From the NCBI GenBank assembly GCA_030685235.1, contig MU839150.1:173181-237180 (forward strand): a DNA stretch of 64,000 bases, in the 5' to 3' direction. The notes beneath the pieces are model-generated. The model did not search any database and was not told where the DNA came from. It worked only from the letters and a program-made list of their open reading frames with translations. Every line of letters starts with the position of its first letter. Position 1 is the stretch's first letter. The stretch is from Copromyces sp. CBS 386.78 (lineage: Eukaryota > Ascomycota > Sordariomycetes > Sordariales > Sordariaceae). The position numbers and the translations under genes are program-made. This document shows, piece after piece, positions 37,250 through 48,963 of this stretch.

Positions 37250-37579
37250 TCAGTATGTGTAGGCACTGAGCACATTTTTCGTACTAGAGGGTCCTCGCCC
37301 AATCCGGTATTCTCTCGCGAACAGGTTGGGAGGGCGCAGTCGGTTAGGAGTCACGAGGTCAAGTCGTAGTCTTGGCCAGCTGAGACTGAACAAGTTACGG
37401 ACCATCTGAAGCCCTAAAGTATCTCTAAACAACTGATTCCAGTTCCACCGGCGAGATGGGGGTGTCGGTGATTGCAGAAGCAGGTCGAAAGCTGGTGCCC
37501 CAACAGGCTCAGGCTCTTCTTGAATTTCGTCCTCCTCATTTCCATCCACGTCGATTTCATTTTCTTGAATCACAAGCAT
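37250..37579 (-). CDS. Possible small acidic protein (109 codons), unsupported by homology
   Basis: An ATG-started frame of 109 residues with an acidic N-terminal part (NEIDVDGNEEDEIQEEPEP) and a basic, Arg-rich C-terminal half (RRWNWNQLFRDTLGLQMV). I recognise no family. It lies just downstream of shr3 on the same strand, so it could be part of the shr3 3'UTR, or an exon of a gene not otherwise visible. Reported only as a candidate. Confidence 0.25.
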   Translation of the reverse strand: MLVIQENEIDVDGNEEDEIQEEPEPVGAPAFDLLLQSPTPPSRRWNWNQLFRDTLGLQMVRNLFSLSWPRLRLDLVTPNRLRPPNLFAREYRIGRGPSSTKNVLSAYTY

Positions 37580-37804
37580 AATGATCCAGACCTCTTCAGT
37601 GTCAAATACTTGACGATTTCGAATTCATGATTGCTTTGAACAACACCACCTTGATTGCTCTCCACCTCGGTCCCTTTGACTGCCTTCAACATCCGTACCT
37701 TGACTGATTTGAGGTTCTGGACCATCGGGTCGTCCAACGGCACCGACAAACACCTTTTCGCTCGACACTTCGAACAAGCCCACCGAAATATCAGAGCAAC
37801 GTTT

Positions 37805-38647
37805 CTACTGCGACTTCTTATCTTCCACCTGCTGGGGCTGCTGCTGCTGCTGCTGCTGGTGCTGCTGCTGCTGCTGGCCGCCATTCTTCTTGTCCTTCTT
37901 CTCGCCCTTGGAAAAGTCGTCCTTCTCCTTAGACTCGGCGTACCATTGGCCGGCCTGCAAGACAAGGACTCCGACCAGCACCATGGCCAAAATGGTGTTG
38001 CTAGCGCTGAGCACCTTCATGGTATCTTCCCTGCCGAGAACGACCTCGCCCGAGACGGGGCCGTCGTGCTTGATGCCTGCGAAGTTTTCCATGTCCCAGA
38101 TGCCAGCAGTGATGGTGCGCATTCCCTTGACGATGTTGCTCGTGTAGACACCGACTCCAATGACGTACAGAATGAGCGACGCGCCGTCGAACAACACGTT
38201 GGATTCGGCCGGACGGAATAGCTTCATGAAAAAGCCGAGGAGGCCCACGAAGATGACGATGTTGAGGATGCGCGAGATGGTGGGAGGCGAGGCGTGGAGG
38301 AACTTTACGTGCGCCTCGAGGAAGTCGTAGTACGCGGCCTGAGCCGGCTCCGAGGTCCAGAGCAAAGGAAAGTCATACGGAAATTGGGCAAAGAGAATGC
38401 CCAGGAAGAAACAGACAGCTGTTGCAAGGTAAAATGTCAGCGTAAGCTTTCCGGTCGCACCATGGGACTAAAGGGTTGTTATGTGGAATGGGCCATGACG
38501 ATCATGGAGGGGGAAGGGCAGAAGATTGGAAGCAAAGAGAGTTGACAACATACGGCCGATAATGATGAAGGTTGAGAAGGAACCAGAGCCACGATAGTCC
38601 TTGGACTGTGTGTTCTTATTCCAGTCTACCCAGTGAGTCTCCGACAT
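37805..38647 (-). CDS. shr3: ER membrane chaperone for amino-acid permeases, Shr3 family
   Basis: Two exons on the minus strand, 38647-38554 and 38418-37805, give 235 residues. The 135-bp intron (GTATGT, branch CTGAC, CAG) splits the first membrane segment between FIIIG and VCFFLGILFAQFPYDFPLLW. Four hydrophobic segments can be seen: about 24-45, 75-95 (ILNIVIFVGLLGFFMKLF), 103-120 (ASLILYVIGVGVYTSNIV) and 160-185 (TILAMVLVGVLVLQAGQW). A charged, Gln-rich cytosolic tail ends DKKSQ. Shr3 prevents aggregation of amino-acid permeases in the ER and promotes their loading into COPII vesicles. The Gln run in the tail is low-complexity (CAG-type codons) and may vary in length. The start context is ATTGT|ATGTCGGAGACT read on the minus strand. 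Confidence 0.92.
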
Positions 38648-39490
38648 TGTAGCTGATGTTCTCGAACTCGGACGGTGGCTTTGTTGGGTTCGGTGTCTGA
38701 AGCAGAGCGATGCGGCGGAGGGTCGGCTAAGGCTGTCGCGCTTGTGGAATTGGTCCGTCAGAAATATGGTGCTGGGTAATCCGAGACTCCTGCCGCTGTA
38801 AGATTTGGAGCAAGGATAGGAGGAACGATGAGGGAGATGTTTCTGGCAAAGATGGTTGCAGCTGAAGTGTCCTTCCAAAGCCGAGCTCAAAAAGTTGGGA
38901 AGAACGCGCAAGGCTCTTATCTCAGATAAGGCTCCGGGGTTCCTGCCACTAATGGCACTAACAGGGGCAGCTGCGGTGGGCGAATGACCGACCGCGAAAG
39001 GAGCGGGATGCACGCTAAGGAACCTATGAGATGCAGAAGGAATCAGTAACACTTGGGGGCCACTGCTTCCTTCCACTACTGCTTAAGGTATCCGGAGATT
39101 ATCCTTTAGTCGTTCCTTAGGTAGGTCACGAATTGAACTTTACCAGTTGATGAAGCAAGGAGATGAACCTCGAAAGTGGCGGTAATCACATCTTGCAGAC
39201 AGAGTGTCACAGTTACCACAGTGGCATGTCGCAATGTCATGCGTTAGTGCTACCAAGAAGGAAGGTCTATTGCAGGGCGTTGGATGTCATTTCCAGGTGG
39301 CTTTTTGTTAGCGTTCCCATGTGCTTGCGCCTGGACCCATGCCATGTCCCCGGGCGTTATTGAGGGCCCGTATAACCGAACAGGCCCGGACACGCAAGCA
39401 CCGGCGTGGGGATGAGCAGTCCCCTTTTGTAGCGAGGGACTGCACGCCTTCATCATTATTATATCATCATTTGCTGCCTATACCTTGGGT
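38648..39490. other. Upstream region of shr3 and 3' flank of the reductase gene
   Basis: 843 bp with no supported gene. The stretch next to shr3 is its promoter/5'UTR. Open frames of 60-200 codons here run through shr3 intron or antisense sequence and have no recognisable content. Confidence 0.5.
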
Positions 39491-40615
39491 TCAGTTGTCG
39501 AGAAGCTCCATGCCATGCTTGTGGTATCTGTCGCCAACCGGAGCGAATTCCTCGAGGATCTTTTCAATATCAGCCATATCCTCCTCCGTCAGCTCTATCT
39601 CCACAGCATTCTCCCGAACGCGCTCCGGCGATGAGGCACCCGGGATGGGGATGATCGTTGGCATCTCAGGCTGTTTAGAAAGGGCCACCACCCAGTTGAC
39701 GGCGAGTTGAGCTGGTGTACATCCCTTTCTCGCCGCGAGTTCCTCTACCTTCCGAACCAGTCGAAGATTGGTCTCAAAAACTTCAGGTTGGAACCGAGGC
39801 AACATCCTCCGGAAGTCTCCCTCGGGGATATCGTTAAATGACTTGACTTGCCCAGTCAAGAAGCCCTTACCCAGTGGACCTGTGAGATATCTGTGTTAGT
39901 TTCCGTACGACAACTGACGGAAAGGCAGCCGAAGGCATTGTGAAGGACATACTGTATGCGAGGACAGGAATACCAAGCTCAGCGCAAGCCTCAAGCACGC
40001 CGTTCGCGAGGGGCTCGGTGTTCCATATGGACAGTTCCACCTCGACAGCCGTGATCTTGGCCACCTTCGCAGCCCGACGGATCGTTTGGGCGCTGACCTC
40101 GCTCAACGCGATGCCCCTGATATCCCCGGCCTCAATATGTTCTTGCATAGCCTTCATGGTCACCTCAATGTCCACCTTGGGGTCCTTACGGGCCGCCTCG
40201 AACTGATCAATTCTTCCCTTGCCTCCGATCATGCGAACCGAGTTCTCGATACTGGCCCGAACACCCTCAGGTGAGGAGTCGGCTAGTAAGCCCGGAAGCA
40301 TGCAGCCTTTAACATTGAGGAGGATCTTGTCCACATATTCCGGGTACTTCTCATAGTACCGCTTGAGCACGGTAAGAGAGTTGTGGTCTGGAAGGCCGTA
40401 GAACTCGCCGCCGTTGAAGTAGTTGCAGCCGGCATCGAGAGCGGCCTTGATGACGGGAAAGATTTCATCGTCCGATAGCTTGGATGCTCGCCACGTCAAG
40501 CCTGGTGATTCTTGTCAGCATGTTGCTGCCCTCAGAGGTTGATTCATGCTCAGGACATCATACCCATTAGGCCAAAGCCTATGTTGCCAACTTTCTTTCC
40601 TTGAATGGTCACCAT
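39491..40615 (-). CDS. plr1: Aldo-keto reductase, pyridoxal reductase-like (AKR8 type)
   Basis: Three exons on the minus strand, 40615-40564, 40501-39953 and 39879-39491, give 329 residues. Introns of 62 and 73 bp join GFGLMG to LTWRASKLSD and VLAYS to PLGKGFLTGQ. The (beta/alpha)8 reductase signature is clear: N-terminal VGNIGFGLMGLTWR, FNGGEFYG at 46-53, ILLNVKG with K82, IRGIALSEVSAQTIRRA, AVEVELSIWNTEP and IPIPGASSPERVREN for cofactor binding. The overall pattern matches pyridoxal reductases, which reduce pyridoxal to pyridoxine with NADPH. In the catalytic tetrad Tyr52 and Lys82 are present, but the usual Asp position is Asn47 and no classical His is apparent, so activity should not be assumed. 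The tiny first exon is supported by the family N-terminus. Substrate assignment is an inference. Confidence 0.88.
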
Positions 40616-41290
40616 TTTTACTGTCGCGTGTAGATATGCATGATGGCGTGCAAGGTAAAGGCCAAGAGGAAGGACGGAGATGCTTTAAGTTTGTTCTTAG
40701 CCGACCTGCCAAATCAGCGGCCGCCCCGATGTCACCTTGCCGGCTCGTGTAGATGTGGGGCCCCCGGGCCCCGGCACGGGGCAATGGGCGGGGCTTCGAG
40801 GCGGGGCAGTGGGGTAACTGGGAGCGGAAGCGGGCGGGCGGCACGGGCCCTACCCCGGCTCTTTCGGATTGAACCCCAAGGTCGGTATAAACGTCAAGAG
40901 CGATGGCGGATGATTAGTCTCTCCATCCAATGGATGTTAGAGGTACTTAGGCATACATGACTCACGTAGTTATGGCACGTGTAAGCTGTGGTCTTGCACA
41001 AGCCTCAAGCTTTCCACAACACTTTCCCGGGAAGATGTTACTCCGAGATCTCTTATCACCACTGCCACTACACTATATCAGAGGTGCAACCTGTAAGATG
41101 AGCCATGCTGTCGACACTCTGGAGATTGTCCCAATGTTGACGAAGAAGGTAACAATTGATATAAGCAAAACATCAACGGAGAAAGTTATTGTCAGATTGT
41201 AGGGTGGAGATCTCGACCAGATAAGGCGAGTCCCAGTCACCTAATTAAGGTCTTAGCATTTCCGGGATACCCGAGCACCCCCTAGACCTT
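40616..41290. other. Right edge of the gene island
   Basis: Upstream region of the reductase gene, GC-rich near 40750-40860 (GGGCCCCCGGGCCCCGG). An 81-codon open frame at 40957-41202 has no recognisable feature. A TGTAGGGTGGAGATCTCGACC word at 41198 may start the 5' LTR of the following copia relic. Composition turns AT-rich between about 41,290 and 41,340. Confidence 0.5.
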
Positions 41291-44200
41291 CTAGAGCGGA
41301 TTAATCACACAGCCAATTTCTAAACAATTCAATTAACCAAATCACATACTAATAAATCTAACAATTAACAATCTAATACGCGCATTACCTATTAATACAA
41401 CGATTAGTATTACGAAATTAACAATTAATTAAATAATACGATATCTCTTTCAAAAATTAATAACAATACCAAGGAAAACATCGCCTACCTCAAAGATAGT
41501 AATAACTAAATCCGCTAAAAGCCTATATTTTAATTAAAATACAATTCGAATACCCTTAAAAATTAGATCCAAAGTAAAATCGAAAGACCTATAGTACTGA
41601 AATAACTTAATCCTAGCTAATACCCTATTATTAAAGAAGTAAAGGTACGGATTAAAACCGCTAAAATCGAATTTAATAACTTTAATAACGGAACCGTCGT
41701 TAACCTAAAAGAAGTAATTTAAAAAATTCCTCCTACCGAATTTAAAGAATATAATAAAATAATTTTCGATACTTTTATTACCGAAGCGACTCTCTTCAAT
41801 AAGGAGTTCTTTAAATTAAAGTTCATATTCTATCCCAATAATAAAAAGGATTAAAAGGAGTTTATAGCTAGCGATAAGGCCGTATGTACTTAAATAAAAT
41901 TATTAATTAATTATAATTTATAAAATAATACTATAAAGGAAAAGTAAGAAATAAACGAATAATATAAAAAATTCAAAATCATAATTAATTATAAAGTAAT
42001 CGATAAATAAATTAAAGCCCGGAAGTAATATTAGGAAGCCGTTACTATACTTACAAAGGAACTTAAAAATTAGAGTAATTAATTTTAAACTTAATTTACT
42101 ATAATAAATAACGGCTAAATAATAAGTATTAAAAAAACTAAGGTCCTTAATTCCTAATATATTGATTCTATTAATATAATTAAAATTGTACGCCCTAAAT
42201 AGTATAAAGGTATTTAGAAATTTAATAAGGAAATAGCCGCTAGGATTCTTACTTTTATAAAAATATATAAAGATTTTAAAAAATATAATATCGACTCTAT
42301 AAAACGTAAAGTAGTTCCTAAAAGAAGATATCGCAATACTTTTAGCGCTAGCGAAATTAATATCGAATTTAATAATTAGAAATTTATATTTAATAATAGC
42401 TACAAAAAAGATATTTATAATAAGGACGTTCGTTAAAAAAGTAAAAATAAGAAGCTTACGGGCACTAGGCTTAAGGGTACTATATTTAAAAAAAGAAAAT
42501 ACTAATTAAATACGTCCGAATTTCAAATATACAAGAGATCTAATCTCCCTATATATATAGAGTATACATAAAATCCCTATACACCCTTAAAGAATATTAA
42601 TATATTAATCTAAACGCTAAACTTAAAAAAGTTATTAAATTAAACCCTTATACCCGTTGTATTATTAAAGAAAACCTCGCAAAAAACCCAAAGCTTACTA
42701 AAGAAGTAGAATGTATTGCAATTGAAAATAGCGGAAAGGAAAAAATACTTAAAAAACAAAAAAACGCGTAATTATCCGATATAAATCGCAATACTACCTA
42801 TAAAATAACCTTTTAAATTAGCGGGGCGTATTAAATTAAAGAGGAAATCTACCCCTTTAAGAATTTAATGATTTTCGATTCTAATAATTCGCTTTATATT
42901 TTTAATAAAATTATTCATTTCCTTTACTTTTATTATATTAATTTAAATAATTATATATAGGCTAAAAATACCTAAATAGCGATTAAAGGGTTTAAGGAAG
43001 TTAACGTCGTTATTAAAAAAAAGAACGGTCCCCTAAAGTTATAACTAAAAGAAATCACTTTCTACCCTAATTTCGCTACTAATTTTATTTCCTATATCTA
43101 ACTATAAAGGTAAAATTTCTATTAAGATTATTGCCCTCCTAACAATTATTTAAAGAAAGTTAATAAATTATTCTTTTATTATTTAAATACAATTTATAAT
43201 TAAACGGTTATAAAAACTATCCCCCTCTCGTTTACTAAAGCTTTGTTCGTAATACGTCGATACGAAATTACCTCCTATATTCGACGCCCGTCTAAATAAA
43301 TAGTAAATATCTAGTATTTATAATTCAAGTATTTAAGATTATAAGTATTCGACTATTTATAAAACGTTAATAAAGTACGGATCTACAATATACTATTAAT
43401 TAAATATAATACGTATACTATAATAAAAATTAAACGACAAGTTTACTATATATTTAGAGACCGCGGCTATAGATTAGGGGAAAGACTCGTAACGGACTTC
43501 CTCAAATTCAACGAAGGAAATAATAAAGTTAAATATCTCCTCTTTATTATATATTATTAATTTAATTATATTTAAAACTACTACCTATCTAATTGTTAAG
43601 CGGTTATTATTACTATTACGCTAATATCCTATATTAATATATTCAAATAACGGTATAATATTAGCGTTAAAACCTTCGAATTCAATAATAAATTTATAAA
43701 TAATAAGATTTAATAAAGGTTATTACAACGAAGAATAATAATTAAACCTTCTACTCCTAATATACAAATATAAAATAATAGGGTAGAATATTCAAAAAGT
43801 ATAATTAAAGAAAAATATAATACTATATTAATAAGCTCGAAATTTCTAATTAATCTATAGCCAAAAATTATTACCGCAACTATTTATTTTATTAATAAAT
43901 CCCCTTAATACCTTTATAATTAGAAATGTCTATTTAAATAGTTTTATACCTATATTATTTAATAATATAATTATTAAGAAATATGTAAACTAAATTTAAA
44001 TTACTTTAAAATCTATAATTATAAAACCTTTACAATAACGAATACCGCCCAAAAGAAAAAGAAGCAACGTTAGAAATATTTATTTAAAATATAAATAAGT
44101 TTCTTCATCAATTATTTAACGACTTTAATCTATTATATATAGAATCCGTATATAAACCGGATTATTTAAATTAAAAATATAATCTTTAACGAAGAAATTA

Positions 44201-45368
44201 TATACAACCTAAATTTTAAAAAATTAAAAGAGGACTTATAAATTAATAGCGAAGAATTAATGGACTTATTTAATAAATTCGACGAACCGTATAATTAATT
44301 TTTAAAAGTATTTGAATTATTAAAAAAAGAAAATTATAACCTATAAAATAATATTAATAACGGTAATATTAAACTATTATTATTAAGCCTTTTAAATAGA
44401 AATTACGAACAAAATTAAAATACCTCTTAAAAAAAAGATAATTAATTATAAAAAGGAACTAATCCACACTATATTTCAAATAAAATATCTATTGAATATA
44501 TTATAAGTACGTATCCGTCGCTTCTATTAACTCCGCTGGTAATATTCAACGTAAATTATATAATAGACTGAATAGTCTATAAATATTCGTATTAGCAAGA
44601 ACCCTAGGAAACTGTATTTAATGCTAGGAAACTATCCTAACTAATTTTTAAAACGATAAAAAAGATTATTACTAAAGCGGAAGTATATCGGCTAATTATT
44701 AAATTAAGCCGATTTAATAGATTTTATCGACGAAATTTACCTCTTATACTTAAATATTATAGCGATCTAAATAATTACTTACTAGGCTAACTCTTTAAAG
44801 AAGTAAAAAAAACCTATTTATAAAATATAAAAATATAAAAACGTAGATCGAAGTTAGTAGGGATATACCGCAGTTACGAAGTAAACAAATTCTCGATTGT
44901 ATATAAATATACGTTTACAAATTCAATAAAAATAGGACATTTAATAAGTATAAAGTACAATTCGTCGTAAAAGGTAATTAATAGAATAAAAATAATATAA
45001 ATACGTACGCCTTTACCCTAGTAAGGAAATCGTTTAAATTTATTATTACTCTCGCTATAAAACTCAATTTCGAATTAATCCAATATAACGCAATTAATAC
45101 CTTCGCCAACGTATATTTTAATAAAGAAATCTATATATATATACCTCCCAGGTATTAAATCCCTAATAAGGATTTTAAATTAATTAAAGTACTATATAGT
45201 CTATAACGAATACTTCTATTATAGTAAAGGGAACTCAATAATATATTCAAATCTATAGGCTTCGAAATAATCCCTAAAGATCCGTACATTATAAAGAAGA
45301 ATAGTATCTTTATATTCTATTATATTAATAATATTATATTTACATTTAATAAAAGTAAGATAGATGTC
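41290..45368 (+). mobile_element. RIP-degraded Ty1/copia retroelement (5' part through RT)
   Basis: Plus-strand relic with gag/integrase region followed by a copia-type reverse transcriptase. Decoding through the stops gives LDCI-YVYKFN and KYKVQFVVKGN near 44905-44970, KSFKFIITLAIKLNFEL and QYDAINTFANVYFNKE near 45030-45130, IYIPPRY near 45145, LIKVLYSL near 45185 and FYYINNIIFTF near 45315-45350. These are the hallmark blocks of copia RT (QYDAVNAF, MPPG, LxKALYGL, YVDD). The catalytic box at 45321-45332 is now Tyr-Ile-Asn-Asn. The RNase H part that should follow is missing; the sequence changes at about 45368 into an LTR-like segment. The 5' boundary is not fixed; 41198 is a possible LTR start. 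Confidence 0.82.
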
Positions 45369-45660
45369 ACAGGGCTAGATCACATACTCTATGCCTTAGT
45401 ACCATTGGCCAATACACTATCATATACACAGCTATTACCATAGCACTAGGCCAGCCGTACATCATTGAGGCTTACGTAAGACCTACTTTACAGTAGGTTA
45501 TACTTATACCCTATATCATACCCTAGCTGGCGCACACCTCTTCCTACTCTCTTCGTATAACAATATATATTGTACCTCAAACCTAACGGTACCCTTACCC
45601 CGTAATAGTTTATTATACCTCCAATAACGCTACGCGCGCACAAGTAAAAACAAGAAAATA
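45369..45660. repeat. LTR-like segment with retained CpA sites
   Basis: Starts TGTCACAGGGCTAGATCACA and is clearly less AT-rich than either side. It lies directly between the copia RT relic and a gypsy gag relic, so it may be the 5' LTR of element C or a solo LTR. I found no partner copy or clean target duplication in the window; the right end is approximate. Open frames here are not convincing. Confidence 0.4.
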
Positions 45661-45699
45661 CCAAATAATAATTTGCTAGCAATTAAAATTAATCAAACC

Positions 45700-48056
45700 C
45701 GACGTTCCGCCTTTATAAAATTAAGGAAAACCCTAGAATAAACTTCGGCAATTATCGCTAACGCTTAGAATTTATATTATCAATAGTACCTAATTAATAC
45801 AATTACTTCAATTACCTAAAAAATAATAATAATACTAAATTAATTATTAACAAATATACTAATACTAAAACCGAATTTCTAGCGGTTAATATTTACTCCC
45901 CCAATCTCCTAAACGAAGTAATTAATATTAATACCCAAATAAAAACCTTTAATTATTATATAATTAATAATTACCCTATCCCTACCGGACAAGGTCCGTA
46001 GGGCCCTCCCCTAAACTATACCGGCCCCGAATATTATAAACCGGGCTAATTATTTAAAAGAACGAATATTCTACCCCCTTTTCAATTAAACGAGACTATT
46101 ACCGACTAAGCCCTAGCGATCCTTATTTTACGTATATATGGCGCGGATTATAATTGTAGGTTATTCTAAGCCTATTTTTATAATAAATTCCAAATTAATA
46201 CCTATATTTATAAATACCCTATTATTTACCGCTAGTAGACCGAAAATATAGTATAATTCCTAACCTTTAGGGCTATCCTTAATATAATTATTAAGATCTT
46301 TAATAACGTTAAATACGACTACTAATAGGAAGAGCTAAAGAAGAAAATCGACGAAAATATTTATATTTAAACCTAGAAAGCGCTCTAGAATAATATTATC
46401 TACTAGAAGAACGAGGCTAAAAAATAATTTACCGAATTTAAAAAGGTAAAAGTAATTTACAATAAAAATAATATTTTTATAATTTAAATCTATTCCTTAT
46501 AAAGTAAAATAATTTATTTAGACGTAGAAAATAAGAATTTTAAAATAGAAAATAAGAACCTTAAAGTAATATTCAATATTAAACCTAATAACGACTTTAA
46601 TAGCGTAATTCCCAACTACGGATTACGCCGCCGTATATTTATAAACTTAAATATCTTTAATACTAAAGAATAATTAGCTAAAAAACGGAATACCGTATAT
46701 ATAACCTAGCGTACAAAGCTTCGTTTCTACTAGGCCTATAATAAATAATATTTCCTAATAGAATAGGATAAATTTATATATATTTTCGTATACTTTAGAA
46801 AATTCCTAATATTTATTATTAAGCTAAATATATAACCTATCCTTAATAATGAGCGCTAAAATATTTAAAAATAGAAGACGGCCGAAGACTTTATTTAATA
46901 CTTTAATAACTGTTATAATATAATAAATATAAAGGTAGAAGCCGACTAAGTTTTATAAAAGCTCTAAATAAAGAATTCCTTTTAAAATTTCGTAAATAAA
47001 TTCACTTTCTATACTAACTACTATAATATAAGTAATACTATATACGTATTTATATTCCGCTAAAAAGTTCCCGACCAATTTAAAAGTTCGGTTATTTATT
47101 AATTAAATATTCTTAATAATAAAAACTTTTAAAGATAGCTTTAATTTTTTAATAAATTAGTATGCCGTTATAAGGAGGACGCATTCTAGAAAAAATTCTC
47201 TAACCCGGCCTCTTCAAGTAGAAATAGAAGCGGCTTGAATAATAATAATAATAGTAATAATAAAAATTCCTCTTCTAAATTAATATTTTAAAATAATAAT
47301 ATTATAAACCTAAATACTTTAAACGCCAATTTACGTAAGCTAGTATTTACGAACCTCTAGAAAAAACGATAAAATACTAATAAATATTAGAAATATAGTT
47401 AGGTAGGCTACGACTAAAAGAAATATTAGAACTTCGTCAATATCGGCGATAGTAAAAGAAGTATTAAAAATACTAGGATTAATTAACCGCCCGCTAATTA
47501 TAAAATAAAGCCTAATTAGAATAATTATAATAATAATAATAAAAAGGGCAATAACGTTAATACTACTAATATCGAGACTAACGAAATACCGACTAAATCG
47601 GGAAAAGCCGAACCTTCGTCCTAAATTGCGAACGAAAGCTATTATTAAAAAGAAGGAAAAGAAGGGAATAAAAAAGTTTAAAAGCGGAAAAATACTTAAA
47701 TAAATATAATAAGGATATTTTAAATAGGGAGTTATACCGGGACTAAGAAGAAGAATTTCTAAAATTATTATTTATTAATTTAATAATAATTAAATTAGAA
47801 AAATCTATCCTCCTTTTAAATTACCTTCTTTATAGCAAACGTAAAATATATTATCCGGTATTAATCGATAGTAGTTATACGGGCAAAGGATTTATTAATA
47901 AGAACTTTATCGAACGAAATTAAATACTAATAAAGAAACTAGACTATTTAAAGCCCTTGAGGCTAGCCGATAGTAATATTAATACGTATATTATAAATTT
48001 TATTAAATTTACAATACGAATTGGCGTATATAACGAAGAAATCGAATTACTTATTG
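45700..48056 (+). pseudogene. Element C: gypsy-type gag with zinc knuckle, plus start of protease (relic)
   Basis: Plus-strand gag relic ending in a CX2CX4HX4C zinc knuckle at 47385-47426. With RIP reversed the Cys and His codons are recognisable as TAT for TGT and TAC for CAC (C-W-K-C-S-Q-V-G-H-D-Q-K-K-C). A protease follows at about 47860-47900, with the active-site triplet ID-S-G now read as IDSSYT, and segments GFINKNFIE and IGVYNEEIELLI. The frame stops being followable at about 48056, where an LTR-like segment begins. No RT belonging to this element was found further right, so it is probably truncated or separated by later insertions. Confidence 0.7.
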
Positions 48057-48392
48057 TAAGGATATGGAGTAGGAGGCCTGGGACAGGCCGACACGGGGCA
48101 AGGCCACCAGGCCTGACCTAATATGGGATATAGAACAGGTTCGATAAGCGAGACTAATAAGGGTAGAAGCGCTCGGTTAGAATACGAGCGTTAAAGGCCG
48201 GGCCTACCGAGGGTTCGTACGAATATAAAAACCCTTACGGCCTAACCGGTCCTTTCCAATTGGTTAAATTAAAGTTTTTTAATAAAAATAGATTTACTTC
48301 GTATATTAAAATATTTCCCACCCTATCGTATTAAAACTTTATAATTCTTTAGCTTACTAAATATTCGTTTACGAAGGCCGGGAATATAGTCA
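48057..48392 (+). repeat. LTR-like segment with TATA box, probably 5' LTR of element E
   Basis: Begins TGTAAGGATATGGAGTAGG and keeps many CpA/TpG and CpG sites (GGCCTGGGACAGGCCGACAC, GGCAAGGCCACCAGGCCTGA). A TATA-like CGAATATAAAAACCC lies near 48218. It interrupts the protease of element C on its left and is followed by the inserted element D on its right, so the 5' LTR of element E is the simplest reading. No second copy was seen in the window. Confidence 0.45.
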
Positions 48393-48396
48393 ATAT

Positions 48397-48963
48397 TGAT
48401 CTGGAGTGGAAAATACCATACAGGAAGAGAGACCAGCTCCCTACCACAGAAAAATTAACTCAATTAATATAAAGATTATAAGAATTAACACTTTAAAGGG
48501 GAGAGCAGATCTGCCGTAAAATGGATCTTATCTATAAAATAAAGACGAGGAGATCCTTATATACCAACTATCGACTACCTAGAAGAGATTAGAGCCAATA
48601 CTAAAGTATTATATTTTAACGGATCTTTAAGAGAAGTTGAAGGAGTAAATCTAAACGTTAATCTTTTTAAGAGGGGATTACGAAGTAAAGGAAGAATAAA
48701 CTTAGTATAGGAAAACGAATTTAGGATTAAAATTCGAATATATTCTTTTAAAAAGGAGTATTATTTAGTCTAAGCTGCTTATTTCTCTTTTTTAAATTTC
48801 GAAGGAAATTCCTTCTCTTTTTATTTTTAAAGTTCAAATTTATAATTAATAATACCTAATTAAGCAGCTAATTTGCTCCTATTTATAATGAACTACCCTA
48901 TTCCCTTAATAACCCCGTAGTCCTTAATTAAAGAAAAAAAACGTAAAAAAATTCCTTAAATTA
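48397..48963. repeat. Element D left LTR (567 bp)
   Basis: Same length as 55132-55698 and readily aligned. The outer end is well preserved (TGATCTGGAGTGGAAAATAC against TAATTTAGAGTAGAAAATAC in the right copy), while the inner end is more AT-converted. Confidence 0.92.

Noticed and set aside
40957..41202. 81-codon frame at the right edge of the island
   Set aside because: No recognisable feature, unsupported start, adjacent to the repeat boundary.
45488..45682. Minus-strand 64-codon frame
   Set aside because: Lies in an LTR-like segment; composition-driven.
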